From positions 1 to 64,000 of the forward strand of contig CADAWR010000009.1 in NCBI GenBank assembly GCA_902791695.1: DNA of 64,000 nucleotides, written 5' to 3'. The notes beneath the pieces were generated by a model. It saw nothing but the letters and a program-made list of their open reading frames with translations, was not told the origin of the DNA and searched no databases. Numbering within the stretch: the first letter of the stretch is position 1; each line of letters begins with the position of its first letter. Source of the stretch: an uncultured Bacteroidota bacterium. Lineage in GTDB: Bacteria; Bacteroidota; Bacteroidia; Bacteroidales; P3. The translations under genes were made by a program, and so were the position numbers. This document shows positions 53,854 to 63,198 of the stretch, one piece after another.

Positions 53854-55155
53854 TTATTTACCGATGCAAAAACGAGAGAATATATTACTAAGAATATCGT
53901 TGGACACCACCTCGCCAGTGATAGAGCCAAGGTGGTAGAGTGCATCACGGAGGTCAACGGCAAGGAGGTCGGCAGGCAAATTCTCATCAAGACCTTCGGA
54001 GACATGGGTTACTGCCTGCAACACTTGCTGGAGGGCTGCATGATGACGTGCATTGCTGAGAAGCACATCTTGGGCAGCCTGCGGCTCGACTGCAGCGAGC
54101 ATGGCTTGCTTTAGAGCGGCGATGCCGTCGCCTGTCTTTGACGAGACGCTGAGTGATGAGTGGGATGTGTTTAGTGAAGAATGCCGTGGCAGGTCGGACT
54201 TGTTGAAAACAACAATAACCTTTTTGCTGGAGAGGTCAAGACCGGGGTCCTGCCAAGGTGTGGTGGCATCATGGATGATAAGGACAATCTGTGCATCGGC
54301 GACAGCTTTTAGGCTACGCTCTATCCCGAGAGCCTCTATGGTATCTGTACTGTGGCGGAGACCAGCGGTGTCAATAAAGCGGAAGGTAAGGCTGCCGATA
54401 GTGAGAGTCTCCTCAATTGTATCACGCGTTGTTCCTGGAATGTCGCTGACGATTGCGCGCTCATCACCAAGGAGGGCGTTGAGGAGCGACGACTTGCCTG
54501 CATTTGGTTTGCCAATAATAGCCACAGGGATGCCTCGTTTGAGGGCATTGCCGATACGGAAAGTATCAATAAGGGACGTAAGCTGTGTGTTGAGTGCTGA
54601 GAGAAGCTGGCGCAGCTGTGTGCGGTCGGCGAACTCTACATCCTCCTGACTGAAGTCAAGCTCAAGCTCCATTAGGCTAGTAATATCGAGCAGTTGCTGT
54701 CGCAATTCCTTGAGCCTTGCGGCATAACCACCTCGCAGCTGACTGACAGCCAGACGGTGCTGCGCCGGAGTTGATGCATCGATAAGATCCGCCACAGCCT
54801 CAGCTTGCGAGAGGTTTAGACGACCGTTACGAAAAGCCCTCATTGTAAACTCTCCGGCTTCTGCCATACGAGCGCCATCGGCGACAAGGGCATCTATTAT
54901 TGCCTGCTGAATGTACAGAGAGCCATGGCAGGAAATCTCCACAGTAGGCTCACCGGTGTAGCCCCTTGGGTAATAGACGGCAACAACGTCATCAAGCTCG
55001 TCGAAACGACAGTATGTAGCTTTGCGTGCCTCCAAACGCACCACCAGATGTTTTGTAGCGACAGACAATGCCTCTGGCCCGCTGAGGCGCACCACAGCGA
55101 TACCGCCAACTCCGGCGGGAGTTGATATGGCTGCTATGGTGTCAGTCTGCGACAT
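53854..55155 (-). CDS. mnmE: tRNA modification GTPase MnmE
   Basis: A 433-aa GTPase that, with MnmG, makes the cmnm5 modification on wobble uridines. The N-terminal tetrahydrofolate-binding domain starts DTIAAISTPAGVGGIAVVRLSG (in part). The G domain has GKPNAGKSS (215-223), DTAG (262-265), NKSD (318-321) and SSKTG (338-342); the protein ends with the invariant CIGK (Cys430). Between NKSD and SSKTG is a low-complexity stretch (LPRHSSLNTSHSSLSV). ATG 55155 lies inside the end of the upstream gene (14-nt overlap). Confidence 0.96.
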   Translation of the reverse strand: MSQTDTIAAISTPAGVGGIAVVRLSGPEALSVATKHLVVRLEARKATYCRFDELDDVVAVYYPRGYTGEPTVEISCHGSLYIQQAIIDALVADGARMAEAGEFTMRAFRNGRLNLSQAEAVADLIDASTPAQHRLAVSQLRGGYAARLKELRQQLLDITSLMELELDFSQEDVEFADRTQLRQLLSALNTQLTSLIDTFRIGNALKRGIPVAIIGKPNAGKSSLLNALLGDERAIVSDIPGTTRDTIEETLTIGSLTFRFIDTAGLRHSTDTIEALGIERSLKAVADAQIVLIIHDATTPWQDPGLDLSSKKVIVVFNKSDLPRHSSLNTSHSSLSVSSKTGDGIAALKQAMLAAVEPQAAQDVLLSNARHHAALQQVLQAVTHVSEGLDENLPADLLAVDLRDALYHLGSITGEVVSNDILSNIFSRFCIGK

Positions 55156-55645
55156 TATTGTCTTTCGTATCCGGTATATACCTGTCGCCAAAGAGAGCTT
55201 TCATCTCGTCGTCAGTGAGGCCCAACTCAACCTTCATACGGTAGATATTGGGGTAAGCCAGAAAGAGCATTAGCGTAGCAACCATGGCAAGCATAAGCAG
55301 CACATTCTGTGCCGATAGCACCATAAAAGCGCATATCAGCGTCACCACCACCAGCATGGAGATATATAGCGAGCGAATGTGCTGCGCATAGCCGCTGAGC
55401 TTCTGCTCCAAAGTGTCGGCCTGCCTGAGGGACGGTATCTGCTTACGTATCACCAGCAGGGACATACTCATAGCCAGCACAGCCAACACGCTACCAACGA
55501 TGAGCATCCAACGAGCCGTATACTGAGATGGATAGAATCGCCAGGGACTTACAAGCTGATAGAATGCAGCAAGAATAACCACACCAACCGAGCCCCAAAG
55601 GCCTATGTTGGCCGACCGTCGTATTGTTTTAACATATTCGTTCAT
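55142..55645 (-). CDS. Membrane protein of unknown function
   Basis: A 167-aa protein with four predicted membrane segments (about 15-30, 45-63, 93-108, 113-130) and a charged C-terminal tail (LTDDEMKALFGDRYIPDTK). I do not recognise the family. Its start overlaps the uvrA stop by ATGA and its end overlaps mnmE by 14 nt, so it is translated with them. Confidence 0.75.
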   Translation of the reverse strand: MNEYVKTIRRSANIGLWGSVGVVILAAFYQLVSPWRFYPSQYTARWMLIVGSVLAVLAMSMSLLVIRKQIPSLRQADTLEQKLSGYAQHIRSLYISMLVVVTLICAFMVLSAQNVLLMLAMVATLMLFLAYPNIYRMKVELGLTDDEMKALFGDRYIPDTKDNNVAD

Positions 55646-58398
55646 AGCTTAAGATATTTAGCAGTATATGACTCCTTGCATTTGAGGAGTTTCTCCGGTG
55701 TACCGGCATAAACCAAACGCCCACCGGCATCACCACCTTCGGGGCCGAGATCTATCACCCAGTCGGCACACTTGATTATATCGTGGTGATGCTCTATCAC
55801 CACGATGCTGTGGCCACGCTCAATGAGTTTGTCGAAGGCCGCCAGTAATTTGCGTATGTCGTGGAAGTGCAATCCCGTCGAAGGCTCATCGAAGATAAAG
55901 AGCATCGGTCTGTCTTCCGCATCGCCTTTGACAAGGTAAGATGCCAACTTTATTCGCTGCGCTTCACCACCGCTGAGCGAACTGCTTGACTGACCAAGCT
56001 TAAGATAGCCGAGACCCACATCCTGCAACGGTTTCAGACGATTGTAAATGTTCTTTGTTTCCGGCGTATCAAAGAAAGCCAGCGCTTGGTCGACAGTCAT
56101 CTCCAGCACGTCGCTTATGGTCTTGTCCTTGTAGAGCACCTCCAGAACCTCGTCTTTGTAGCGGGAGCCGTGGCACTCTTCGCAAAGCAGGTGTATGTCG
56201 CTCATAAACTGCATGCTCACGGTAACGTAGCCTTCACCCTCGCAAGCGTCGCAACGGCCGCCGTCCACATTAAAGGAGAAAAAACCGCTCTTGTAACCAC
56301 GCGCCTTGGCCAGCGGCTGTTGCGCATAGAGGGAGCGCACCTCGTCGAAAACCTTCATGTAGGTAGCCGGATTGCTGCGTGACGAACGCCCAATGGGGTT
56401 TTGGTCCACAAGCTCTACCGCCGTAATGCGGTTCACGTCGCCGTCTATCGCCACACACGAGCCCACATAGTCGCTGTTACCTTCCATACGACGCTGCATT
56501 ACATCGTATAGCACCCGGCGTATCAGCGTGCTCTTTCCACTGCCGCTCACCCCAGTGACAACAGTAAACACACCTAAGGGTATGTCAACGTCTATATGCT
56601 TAAGATTATTGGCGTAGGCTCCATGAATACTTATGCGATCGCGCCATTTGCGGCGCTCTTTAGGCACTGGTATAACTTCGCGGCCAAGCAAGTAGTCTGC
56701 CGTTAACGAGTGCTTTGCCTTATCCAGACCTGACGGATCACCTGCATACACCACTTCGCCCCCCAGGCGTCCAGCTCCAGGACCGATGTCTATAAGGTAG
56801 TCGGCAGCTCGTATTATATCCTCATCATGCTCCACTACCACCACTGTGTTGCCTAGGTCACGCAACTGCTTAAGCACCCCTATCAGACGCTCGGTGTCAC
56901 GACTATGCAGACCTATCGAAGGTTCATCGAGTATATACATCGAGCCCACGAGCGACGAGCCAAGCGAGGTCGCCAGGTTGATACGCTGGCTCTCGCCACC
57001 ACTTAAGCTGCGACTCTCTCGACCAAGGGTTAGGTAACCGAGGCCGACATCGAGCAAGTATCCCACACGGTTGCGCAGTTCAGTGCGCAGACGTTCGGTG
57101 GCCTTGAGCTCCGCCTCTGTCATCTGTCCGTCAAGGCTCTTCACCCATTCCGCCACCTGCGTTACAGGCATGGCCACTACTTCACTGATGCACTTGCCGC
57201 CCACTTTCACATAGTCGGCGTCCTTGCGCAAGCGGCGCCCTTTGCATTCCGGGCATGTTGTACGACCACGGTAGCGAGACAGCATCACACGGTATTGTAT
57301 CTTGTATGACTGACTCTCCACCCAACGGAAGAAACCGTCTATGCCATCCCATACGCCGTCGCCATGCCACAGAATATCTTTCTGTTCCTCGGTTAGCTCA
57401 TAGTATGGCTTATGTATGGGGAAATCTATCACAGCCGCATGGCGTATAAACTCGCGCTTCACGTCCTGCATCTTGTCGCCGTTCCAACACACTACGGCAT
57501 TGTCGTATATACTTCGGCTCTTGTTGGGCACCACGAGGTTCTCGTCAATGCCTATCACACTACCATATCCCTGACATTTAGGGCAGGCACCATATGGATT
57601 ATTGAATGAAAAGAAATTAGGATTAGGCTTCTCAAATGTAATGCCGTCGGCTTCAAACCGGTTGCTGAACGTCACCGCCTCTTCACCATCAGATTGCACC
57701 ACACACTCTCCCCGGCCCTCAAAAAAAGCACTCTGCACACTCTCTGCCACCCTCGCCGCCTGGCCATCGTCATCATGTCGTATCTCCACACGGTCTATCA
57801 CTAGCCGCACATCACCTTCAAGCTTCACCGTGTCCATGTCTTCTATCCTCACCACGGTACCCTTTACCATAACTCGCTGGTAACCCTCTTGGTGTAGTAT
57901 TTTTATCTGACTCTCCAGCGGACGCTCTTTTGAATCGGCAAGTGGTGCCAATATAATCACACGAGTCCCTTCGGTAAGGGCAGAGATATAATCCACCACA
58001 TCGCTCACAGTGTGACGCTTTACTTCCACACCGCTTATTGGCGAGAAGGTGCGGCCGACACGAGCGTACATAAGCTTCAAGTACTCGTATATTTCCGTCT
58101 GCGTGCCCACCGTCGAGCGAGGGTTGCCTGTGTTAACCTTCTGCTCTATGGCCACTGCCGGTGCCAACCCGTGAATATAGTCCACATCGGGCTTTGTCAT
58201 ACGTCCAAGGAACTGGCGGGCATAGGAGCTCATGCTCTCCACATAGCGGCGCTGGCCCTCGGCAAACAGGGTGTCAAAAGCGAGACTACTCTTACCGCTA
58301 CCGCTCAAGCCGGTGACCGCCACCAACTTGCCTTGCGGCAACGTCACGTCAATATTCTTAAGGTTGTTGGCTCTTGCGCCCTTGATTTCAATATTCAT
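55642..58398 (-). CDS. uvrA: UvrABC excinuclease subunit A
   Basis: A 918-aa DNA-damage recognition ATPase of nucleotide excision repair. IEIKGARANNLKNIDVTLP and GLSGSGKSSLAFDTL (Walker A of the first ABC module) open the protein; SRSLSGGESQRI and LSGGEAQRIKLA are the two ABC signatures; GVSGSGKSTLI is the second Walker A. Zinc fingers are CPKCQGYG with CPECKGRR, and CDACEGEG with CEECHGSR. The length is near normal (~940). ATG 58398 is chosen over an in-frame TTG two codons earlier. It is 13 nt after the upstream gene. Confidence 0.97.
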   Translation of the reverse strand: MNIEIKGARANNLKNIDVTLPQGKLVAVTGLSGSGKSSLAFDTLFAEGQRRYVESMSSYARQFLGRMTKPDVDYIHGLAPAVAIEQKVNTGNPRSTVGTQTEIYEYLKLMYARVGRTFSPISGVEVKRHTVSDVVDYISALTEGTRVIILAPLADSKERPLESQIKILHQEGYQRVMVKGTVVRIEDMDTVKLEGDVRLVIDRVEIRHDDDGQAARVAESVQSAFFEGRGECVVQSDGEEAVTFSNRFEADGITFEKPNPNFFSFNNPYGACPKCQGYGSVIGIDENLVVPNKSRSIYDNAVVCWNGDKMQDVKREFIRHAAVIDFPIHKPYYELTEEQKDILWHGDGVWDGIDGFFRWVESQSYKIQYRVMLSRYRGRTTCPECKGRRLRKDADYVKVGGKCISEVVAMPVTQVAEWVKSLDGQMTEAELKATERLRTELRNRVGYLLDVGLGYLTLGRESRSLSGGESQRINLATSLGSSLVGSMYILDEPSIGLHSRDTERLIGVLKQLRDLGNTVVVVEHDEDIIRAADYLIDIGPGAGRLGGEVVYAGDPSGLDKAKHSLTADYLLGREVIPVPKERRKWRDRISIHGAYANNLKHIDVDIPLGVFTVVTGVSGSGKSTLIRRVLYDVMQRRMEGNSDYVGSCVAIDGDVNRITAVELVDQNPIGRSSRSNPATYMKVFDEVRSLYAQQPLAKARGYKSGFFSFNVDGGRCDACEGEGYVTVSMQFMSDIHLLCEECHGSRYKDEVLEVLYKDKTISDVLEMTVDQALAFFDTPETKNIYNRLKPLQDVGLGYLKLGQSSSSLSGGEAQRIKLASYLVKGDAEDRPMLFIFDEPSTGLHFHDIRKLLAAFDKLIERGHSIVVIEHHHDIIKCADWVIDLGPEGGDAGGRLVYAGTPEKLLKCKESYTAKYLKL

Positions 58399-58411
58399 TC
58401 CCAACAGTCAA

Positions 58412-59884
58412 TCACAATGCCTTCAGCTCCACGATGCGCGTGCGGCTGCCGTTCTGAGTAAATAGTGCAATCTTGCCGTCCGCACGCAATACTCCGCGCA
58501 CCACTCCATAGGGCGTTTTCTTATACACAATGGTCTTCTCCACCTCTCCGGCACTATCTATTGCATACACTACAAGGTTACCCTTGCTCCCGACCTTGTA
58601 TTCCTTGACGTCCTTCGCAATGTCGTATATGGCCGGATATTTGCGGTGCTCCGACTTGATAATGTAGGTACGACCGTTGTTATGCAACATGCATACGTTG
58701 AGCATGCCGTCATCGCCAACCTCGTAGTCATTGCGCCTAATGTTGCGCACCCAGCTAATGCGACCTTGCGTGTCTATAGCCACCAGATGCAACCCCATGC
58801 GGTAGAAAAGGTGCGTTATCGTGCCGTTGTTTTCCACATTATCTTTGGCATAATTGCGGCCCACAGCCATCACTACACCATTCTCTGTCAACGTGGTCCC
58901 CACCAGCGAAACAAGGTCTGTCTGTTGGCTACGCTGCACCTTTTTTGTCTTCTTGTTGAGCAGGATATTCATATCCTCGTTCATGAATGGCCTCATGGTG
59001 AAGCCGGTAATTATGGCAGAATCCATGTCAAACGAGATTCCAACCACACCGCCGCACAAGTTGTCGCGCTCACGTGCCCCTTGCGGAGTGAAGAGACCGA
59101 CTGCCAAAACATGATTATCGACAACACCTGCCAGGCGCAACTCACGTATCGGGTCACATTTGACTATGGCGGCGTAGGTGTTGGCACGCTTCTCGCTAAC
59201 AATATTGTACACAAAACGGGTCTCTTCTCCTTCTGGCTCTCGGCCAAGAGAAACCACCGTGCCGTTGTTCGTGACATACAGGTTTTCCATCGAGCCAATT
59301 GCATAGTCCTTGCTCCACAGTTTGTGCATCCGTCCGTCAAATAGCGACACCTTGGCGGAATACTGACGGCTTTCTGTAAACTCAAGCACCTGTATCATGG
59401 CATTGTACTGCCCGTTCTCCGACGTGGCGGCCCAGAGCATGAAATTGTCCTTGCGACTAAACCCAACAGAATCAATCATCCTCAGTCCAACACTATCGGC
59501 AGAACGCATGCTATCAAGGTCCATCGTAGCTGTGTAAATAAAAGCACGGTGGCGCTCGTCATTATCCATAAACAGCAGTCCGGCATTGTTTCCGACGACA
59601 CTGCCTGTAATAAACTTGCAGTTCACAGTGCTCTCCGGCAAGGTCATGCTGCGTAGCGGCACCATATTGTGGTCTACCAGCGTCAGCACCTTACTGTGCC
59701 TGCGGCCTTCGCCGACGAAACAATAAAGCCCATCATATTGGCCAATATATTTTGATTCACGCACAAATTCATCATCAACCTTTTTGCTCTCTTGGTTAGC
59801 CATCACCTCAAAACGCGGCGTCTGTGCAACCGCATACAGGGTCAACGTGCATGCTGCCATCACAAGCAAGAATCTCTTTTTCAT
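58412..59884 (-). CDS. Exported protein of unknown function, possible beta-propeller
   Basis: A 490-aa exported protein: signal peptide 1-21 (TLTLYAVAQ), then many short beta strands in blade-like spacing (LYCFVGEGRRHSKVLTLVD, NLYVTNNGTVVSLGREP, VNVCMLHNNGRTYIIKSE-type), suggesting a propeller, but no family signature was recognised. The start at 59884 is preferred to 59905 because the -7 box (59920-59927) predicts transcription starting near 59914, which would leave 59905 almost no leader. It heads the uvrA operon. Confidence 0.7.
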   Translation of the reverse strand: MKKRFLLVMAACTLTLYAVAQTPRFEVMANQESKKVDDEFVRESKYIGQYDGLYCFVGEGRRHSKVLTLVDHNMVPLRSMTLPESTVNCKFITGSVVGNNAGLLFMDNDERHRAFIYTATMDLDSMRSADSVGLRMIDSVGFSRKDNFMLWAATSENGQYNAMIQVLEFTESRQYSAKVSLFDGRMHKLWSKDYAIGSMENLYVTNNGTVVSLGREPEGEETRFVYNIVSEKRANTYAAIVKCDPIRELRLAGVVDNHVLAVGLFTPQGARERDNLCGGVVGISFDMDSAIITGFTMRPFMNEDMNILLNKKTKKVQRSQQTDLVSLVGTTLTENGVVMAVGRNYAKDNVENNGTITHLFYRMGLHLVAIDTQGRISWVRNIRRNDYEVGDDGMLNVCMLHNNGRTYIIKSEHRKYPAIYDIAKDVKEYKVGSKGNLVVYAIDSAGEVEKTIVYKKTPYGVVRGVLRADGKIALFTQNGSRTRIVELKAL

Positions 59885-59919
59885 ATACCAAAACATTTTC
59901 TTCATTATTCTTGAAAGTG

Positions 59920-59927
59920 CAAAGATA
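59920..59927 (-). promoter_or_regulatory. Probable -7 element for the uvrA operon
   Basis: Minus-strand TATCTTTG fits TAnnTTTG. No TTG at the ideal distance; the nearest lies 25 nt upstream. Confidence 0.6.
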
Positions 59928-59999
59928 CACTTTTTTTTCCAAACAGCCACGACAAAATACACTTTTTCAAAAAAATTTTCCCAGTTCCGAAAATAGTTG

Positions 60000-60007
60000 T
60001 ATCTTTG
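60000..60007 (+). promoter_or_regulatory. Probable -7 element for rpsP
   Basis: TATCTTTG fits TAnnTTTG; TTTTC at 59976-59980 is in the -33 position, close to but not the TTTG consensus. Leader about 47 nt. Confidence 0.6.
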
Positions 60008-60060
60008 CAGTCTGTTAACAAAACAACATTTATAAACAAACAATTTAAAACCAAGCAATT

Positions 60061-60615
60061 ATGCCAGCAAGAATTAGACTGCAGCGTCATGGTAAGAAGA
60101 ACCAACCCTTCTACCACATCGTTGTTGCGGATGGTCGTGCACCTCGCGATGGAAGATTTATCGAGAAGCTGGGCACCTACAATCCGCTGACCAACCCCGC
60201 CACCATCGACCTCAACTTCGACCGTGCTGTCGAATGGGTCAAGAACGGCGCTCAACCGAGCGACACCGTGCGTCGTATCCTCTCCTACAAGGGCGTCCTG
60301 CTCCGCCGCCACCTCCAGATTGGCGTCGAGAAGGGTGCTATCAGCCAGGAACAGGCCGATGTGCGCTTCAACGAGTGGCTCCAGACCAAAGAGGCCAAGA
60401 TAAACAGCAAGCGTAGCGACGTTGAGAACGACGCCCGCAACACCCGCAAGGCTCGCCTCGAGGCCGAGAAGAAAGCCAACGAGACCAAGGCTGCCGCCGT
60501 CGCCGCCAAGCGTCAGGCTGCCGCCGATGCTGAAGCTGCCGCCAAGGCCGCTGCCGAAGCCGCCGAGAACACCGAGGGCGAAGCTCCCGCCGAAGAGACT
60601 CCCGCCGAAGCATAA
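60061..60615 (+). CDS. rpsP: 30S ribosomal protein S16 with Ala/Glu-rich tail
   Basis: Small-subunit protein S16, 184 aa; the E. coli protein is 82 aa. Residues 1-85 hold the S16 core ([60 protein letters not shown]). From about 120 the sequence becomes charged and then Ala/Glu-rich ([17 protein letters not shown]) ending EETPAEA. Long S16 tails occur across Bacteroidota. It is followed by a strong terminator. Confidence 0.96.
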   Translation: MPARIRLQRHGKKNQPFYHIVVADGRAPRDGRFIEKLGTYNPLTNPATIDLNFDRAVEWVKNGAQPSDTVRRILSYKGVLLRRHLQIGVEKGAISQEQADVRFNEWLQTKEAKINSKRSDVENDARNTRKARLEAEKKANETKAAAVAAKRQAAADAEAAAKAAAEAAENTEGEAPAEETPAEA

Positions 60616-60639
60616 GGCTTGCTTTTATCCTTAAACATT

Positions 60640-60672
60640 AGACTTCCTGTGCGTAACAGGAAGTCTTTTTTT
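60640..60672 (+). terminator. Rho-independent terminator after rpsP
   Basis: Perfect 11-bp stem AGACTTCCTGT / ACAGGAAGTCT with a 5-nt loop GCGTA, followed by a T-run (60666-60672). The clearest terminator in the window. Confidence 0.92.
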
Positions 60673-60716
60673 GTGCCATAAGGCAATATATAGCATCATA
60701 TTCCGTTTACTAGGGC

Positions 60717-61256
60717 ATGAATATTGACGAATGCTATTGCCTCGGACGTATCACCAAACCTTGGGGCGTAAAAGGGCAGCTGGTACTCTTCCTCGACGTG
60801 GACACACCGGAAGAATACCTTGAACTCGATTCCGCCTTTGTAGAGGTCAAGGGCCAGTTGGTGCCGCACTTTTTCCATATCGACCAACTCAACGGCAACA
60901 AAGCCGTAGCCACCTTTGAGGAACTCACCCCTGAGCAGGCCAACGCCCTGGTGGGCCACGAGCTCTACCTGCCGCTGTCTTTGCTGCCAAAGCTCGACGG
61001 CAACCGCTTCTACTTCCATGAAGTCAAAGGCTTCCGCGTCATCGACAGCCAATATGGCGACATCGGCATACTTGAGCAGGTCATCGAATACCCCGCCCAG
61101 CCCCTCTTCCAGATAATGAAAAACGGCACCGAAGTGCTTGTGCCGGTCATTGACGAGGTTATCGACAAGGTCGACCGCCAAAGCAAAACGCTCTACATCA
61201 CAGCCCCTAACGGACTGATAGAGTTATACCTTGGCGATATAAACAAACAGTGTTAA
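60717..61256 (+). CDS. rimM: Ribosome maturation factor RimM
   Basis: A 179-aa 16S rRNA processing factor that binds S19 in the 30S head. CYCLGRITKPWGVKGQLVLF is the RimM N-terminal signature; the PRC-barrel half has FYFHEVKGFRVIDSQYGDIG and ends with LIELYLGDI. It lies 44 nt after the rpsP terminator, so it must have its own start or depend on readthrough. Confidence 0.93.
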   Translation: MNIDECYCLGRITKPWGVKGQLVLFLDVDTPEEYLELDSAFVEVKGQLVPHFFHIDQLNGNKAVATFEELTPEQANALVGHELYLPLSLLPKLDGNRFYFHEVKGFRVIDSQYGDIGILEQVIEYPAQPLFQIMKNGTEVLVPVIDEVIDKVDRQSKTLYITAPNGLIELYLGDINKQC

Positions 61257-61289
61257 TACATTTTCAAGCCCCATATCGGAAATTATATA

Positions 61290-61297
61290 TACTTTTG
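61290..61297 (+). promoter_or_regulatory. Probable -7 element for the DksA-like gene
   Basis: TACTTTTG matches TAnnTTTG; no clear TTG upstream at the right spacing. Leader about 15 nt. Confidence 0.5.
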
Positions 61298-61318
61298 CAT
61301 CAAAAGAAAGGAAACATT

Positions 61319-61720
61319 ATGGTTAAGAAAGCAGCCCCAAAAGTAGAGAAGAACAAGTACTCCCCCGAGGAGCTTCAAGAGTTCAAGGAACTGATACTTG
61401 AGAAAATAGCCAAAGCCGAGAAAGACCTTGAGATGCTGCAGCAGGCCGTTGCTGGCAACGAGAACGAAGCCAGCGATACTGCCCCCACGTTCAAGACCCT
61501 CGAAGAGGGCAGCAACGTGCTGCTTAAAGAGGAGAACCAGAAACTTGCCGCCCGCCAGCAGAAGTTCATCCGTGACCTCCGCGCCGCCCTCATCCGCATC
61601 GAGAACGGCACCTACGGCATTTGCCAGGCCACTGGCAAACTTATCCCCAAGGAACGTCTGCGCATAGTACCCCATGCCACCATGACCGTCGAGGCCAAAG
61701 AGGCAAGCAAGCGCCGCTAA
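61319..61720 (+). CDS. DksA/TraR-like protein without the zinc cysteines
   Basis: A 133-aa cytoplasmic protein of the TraR/DksA type. Residues ~15-80 form a coiled coil (EELQEFKELILEKIAKAEKD). The C-terminal globule GTYGICQATGKLIPKERLRI with VPHATMTVEAKEA is clearly DksA-like, but only one of the four zinc-finger cysteines remains (GIC). Zinc is therefore probably not bound. It likely acts on RNA polymerase through the secondary channel, as DksA does. ATG 61319 is supported by a -7 element about 20 nt upstream. Confidence 0.85.
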   Translation: MVKKAAPKVEKNKYSPEELQEFKELILEKIAKAEKDLEMLQQAVAGNENEASDTAPTFKTLEEGSNVLLKEENQKLAARQQKFIRDLRAALIRIENGTYGICQATGKLIPKERLRIVPHATMTVEAKEASKRR

Positions 61721-61750
61721 ACGAATAACTTCACATCACCATTATATGAC

Positions 61751-61778
61751 AAGGGGAGCTGCATATGCAGCTCCCCTT
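61751..61778. terminator. Bidirectional terminator between dksA-like and glmM
   Basis: Perfect 28-nt palindrome AAGGGGAGCTGCAT / ATGCAGCTCCCCTT between two convergent genes. Downstream T-runs are weak on both sides, so it relies on the strong stem. Confidence 0.8.
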
Positions 61779-61798
61779 AATAGTATTTACTCTTACGC

Positions 61799-63187
61799 TT
61801 AAATCTGCGCCATCACCTGCTGCGCCAGCTCGTTGGCACGACCTTCGGTGGCTGCCTCACTGTATATGCGGATGATAGGCTCGGTATTGCTCTTGCGCAG
61901 GTGCACCCAGCCGTCGGCAAAGTCGATCTTTACACCATCGATGGTGGTAACCTTCTCCACACCGGCCATGCCGTTGTACAGCTTGGCCACCTTGGCCAGC
62001 AGGGCGTCCACGTCCATCTCCGGAGTCAAATCCTTGCGGTTCTTGCTGATGATATACTCGGGGTAGGTCTTGCGCAGTTCACTGACTTTCATGCTCTTCT
62101 TGGCCAAAAGCGTAAGGAAGATGGCCACACCCACCAGTGCGTCGCGACCATAATGCAGCGCTGGATAGATAACACCTCCGTTGCCCTCGCCACCAATGAC
62201 AGCACCGGTCTCGCGCATCAACGTGGTGACGTTCACCTCGCCCACTGCTGCGGCGTTGTACTCGCAACCGGCATAGCGGCGTGTGACGTCACGCAGTGCA
62301 CGGCTACTGCTGAGGTTGCTCACAGTGTTGCCGGGCGTGTGCTGCAGGATATAGTCGGCCACGCTGACCAGCGTGTACTCCTCGCCGAACATCTCGCCGG
62401 TCTCGCACACCAGCGCCAGACGGTCAACATCGGGGTCTACCACGATGCCGAGGTCGCAGTGGTTCTCACGCACGCAGTCGCTTATCTGCGTCAAGTTCTG
62501 CGGTATAGGCTCGGGGTTGTGGGCAAAATGACCCGTGGGCTCGCAGTTGAGCTCCACCACCTCCTTGACACCCAGGCGGCGCAGCAGGCGCGGGATGGCC
62601 AAGCCGCCGGTCGAGTTCACAGCATCGACGGCAACCTTGAAGCCAGCCTTCTTGATAGCTTCGACGTCAACCAGTTCCAGCCCAAGCACGCGCTCTATGT
62701 GGCGGTCAATCCAGTCCTCCTCGACGGTAACCTGGCCCAGGTTGTCGACCTCGGCGTAGTTCACCTCGCCGCTCTCTGCAAGGCGCAACACCTCTTTGCC
62801 CTCGGCATCATTGATGAACTCACCCTTGGCATTCAGAAGCTTGAGGGCGTTCCAATGCTTGGGGTTATGGCTGGCGGTGATAATGATACCGCCGTCGCAG
62901 TGTGCGTCGATGACGGTCATCTCCGTTGTCGGCGTGGTGCTCAGACCGGTCTCGAGCACATCGATGCCCATGCCCTGCAAGGTTCCTACCACGAGGCGGT
63001 CAACCATGGCGCCGCTCAGGCGTGCGTCGCGGCCCACAGCCAGACGCAGACGCTTGCCGCCATTCTGCTTCTGCAGGAAGGTGGCGAAAGCCGATGTGAA
63101 CTTCACTACATCAATGGGGGTAAGTCCCTCGCCGGCAGGGCCTCCGATGGTGCCGCGGATGCCGGAAATGCTTTTAATAAGGCTCAT
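61799..63187 (-). CDS. glmM: Phosphoglucosamine mutase (phosphohexomutase family)
   Basis: A 462-aa alpha-D-phosphohexomutase, most likely GlmM, which converts glucosamine-6-P to glucosamine-1-P for peptidoglycan and LPS. SGIRGTIGGPAGEGLTP is the N-terminal motif, the phosphoserine loop is IITASHNPKHWN, metal loop DPDVDRLALV, sugar-binding GEGNGG and phosphate-binding RKSNTEPIIRIY. A phosphomannomutase cannot be ruled out by motifs alone. It starts 11 nt after the porX stop on the minus strand. Confidence 0.9.
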   Translation of the reverse strand: MSLIKSISGIRGTIGGPAGEGLTPIDVVKFTSAFATFLQKQNGGKRLRLAVGRDARLSGAMVDRLVVGTLQGMGIDVLETGLSTTPTTEMTVIDAHCDGGIIITASHNPKHWNALKLLNAKGEFINDAEGKEVLRLAESGEVNYAEVDNLGQVTVEEDWIDRHIERVLGLELVDVEAIKKAGFKVAVDAVNSTGGLAIPRLLRRLGVKEVVELNCEPTGHFAHNPEPIPQNLTQISDCVRENHCDLGIVVDPDVDRLALVCETGEMFGEEYTLVSVADYILQHTPGNTVSNLSSSRALRDVTRRYAGCEYNAAAVGEVNVTTLMRETGAVIGGEGNGGVIYPALHYGRDALVGVAIFLTLLAKKSMKVSELRKTYPEYIISKNRKDLTPEMDVDALLAKVAKLYNGMAGVEKVTTIDGVKIDFADGWVHLRKSNTEPIIRIYSEAATEGRANELAQQVMAQI

Positions 63188-63198
63188 ATTCTTAATGT

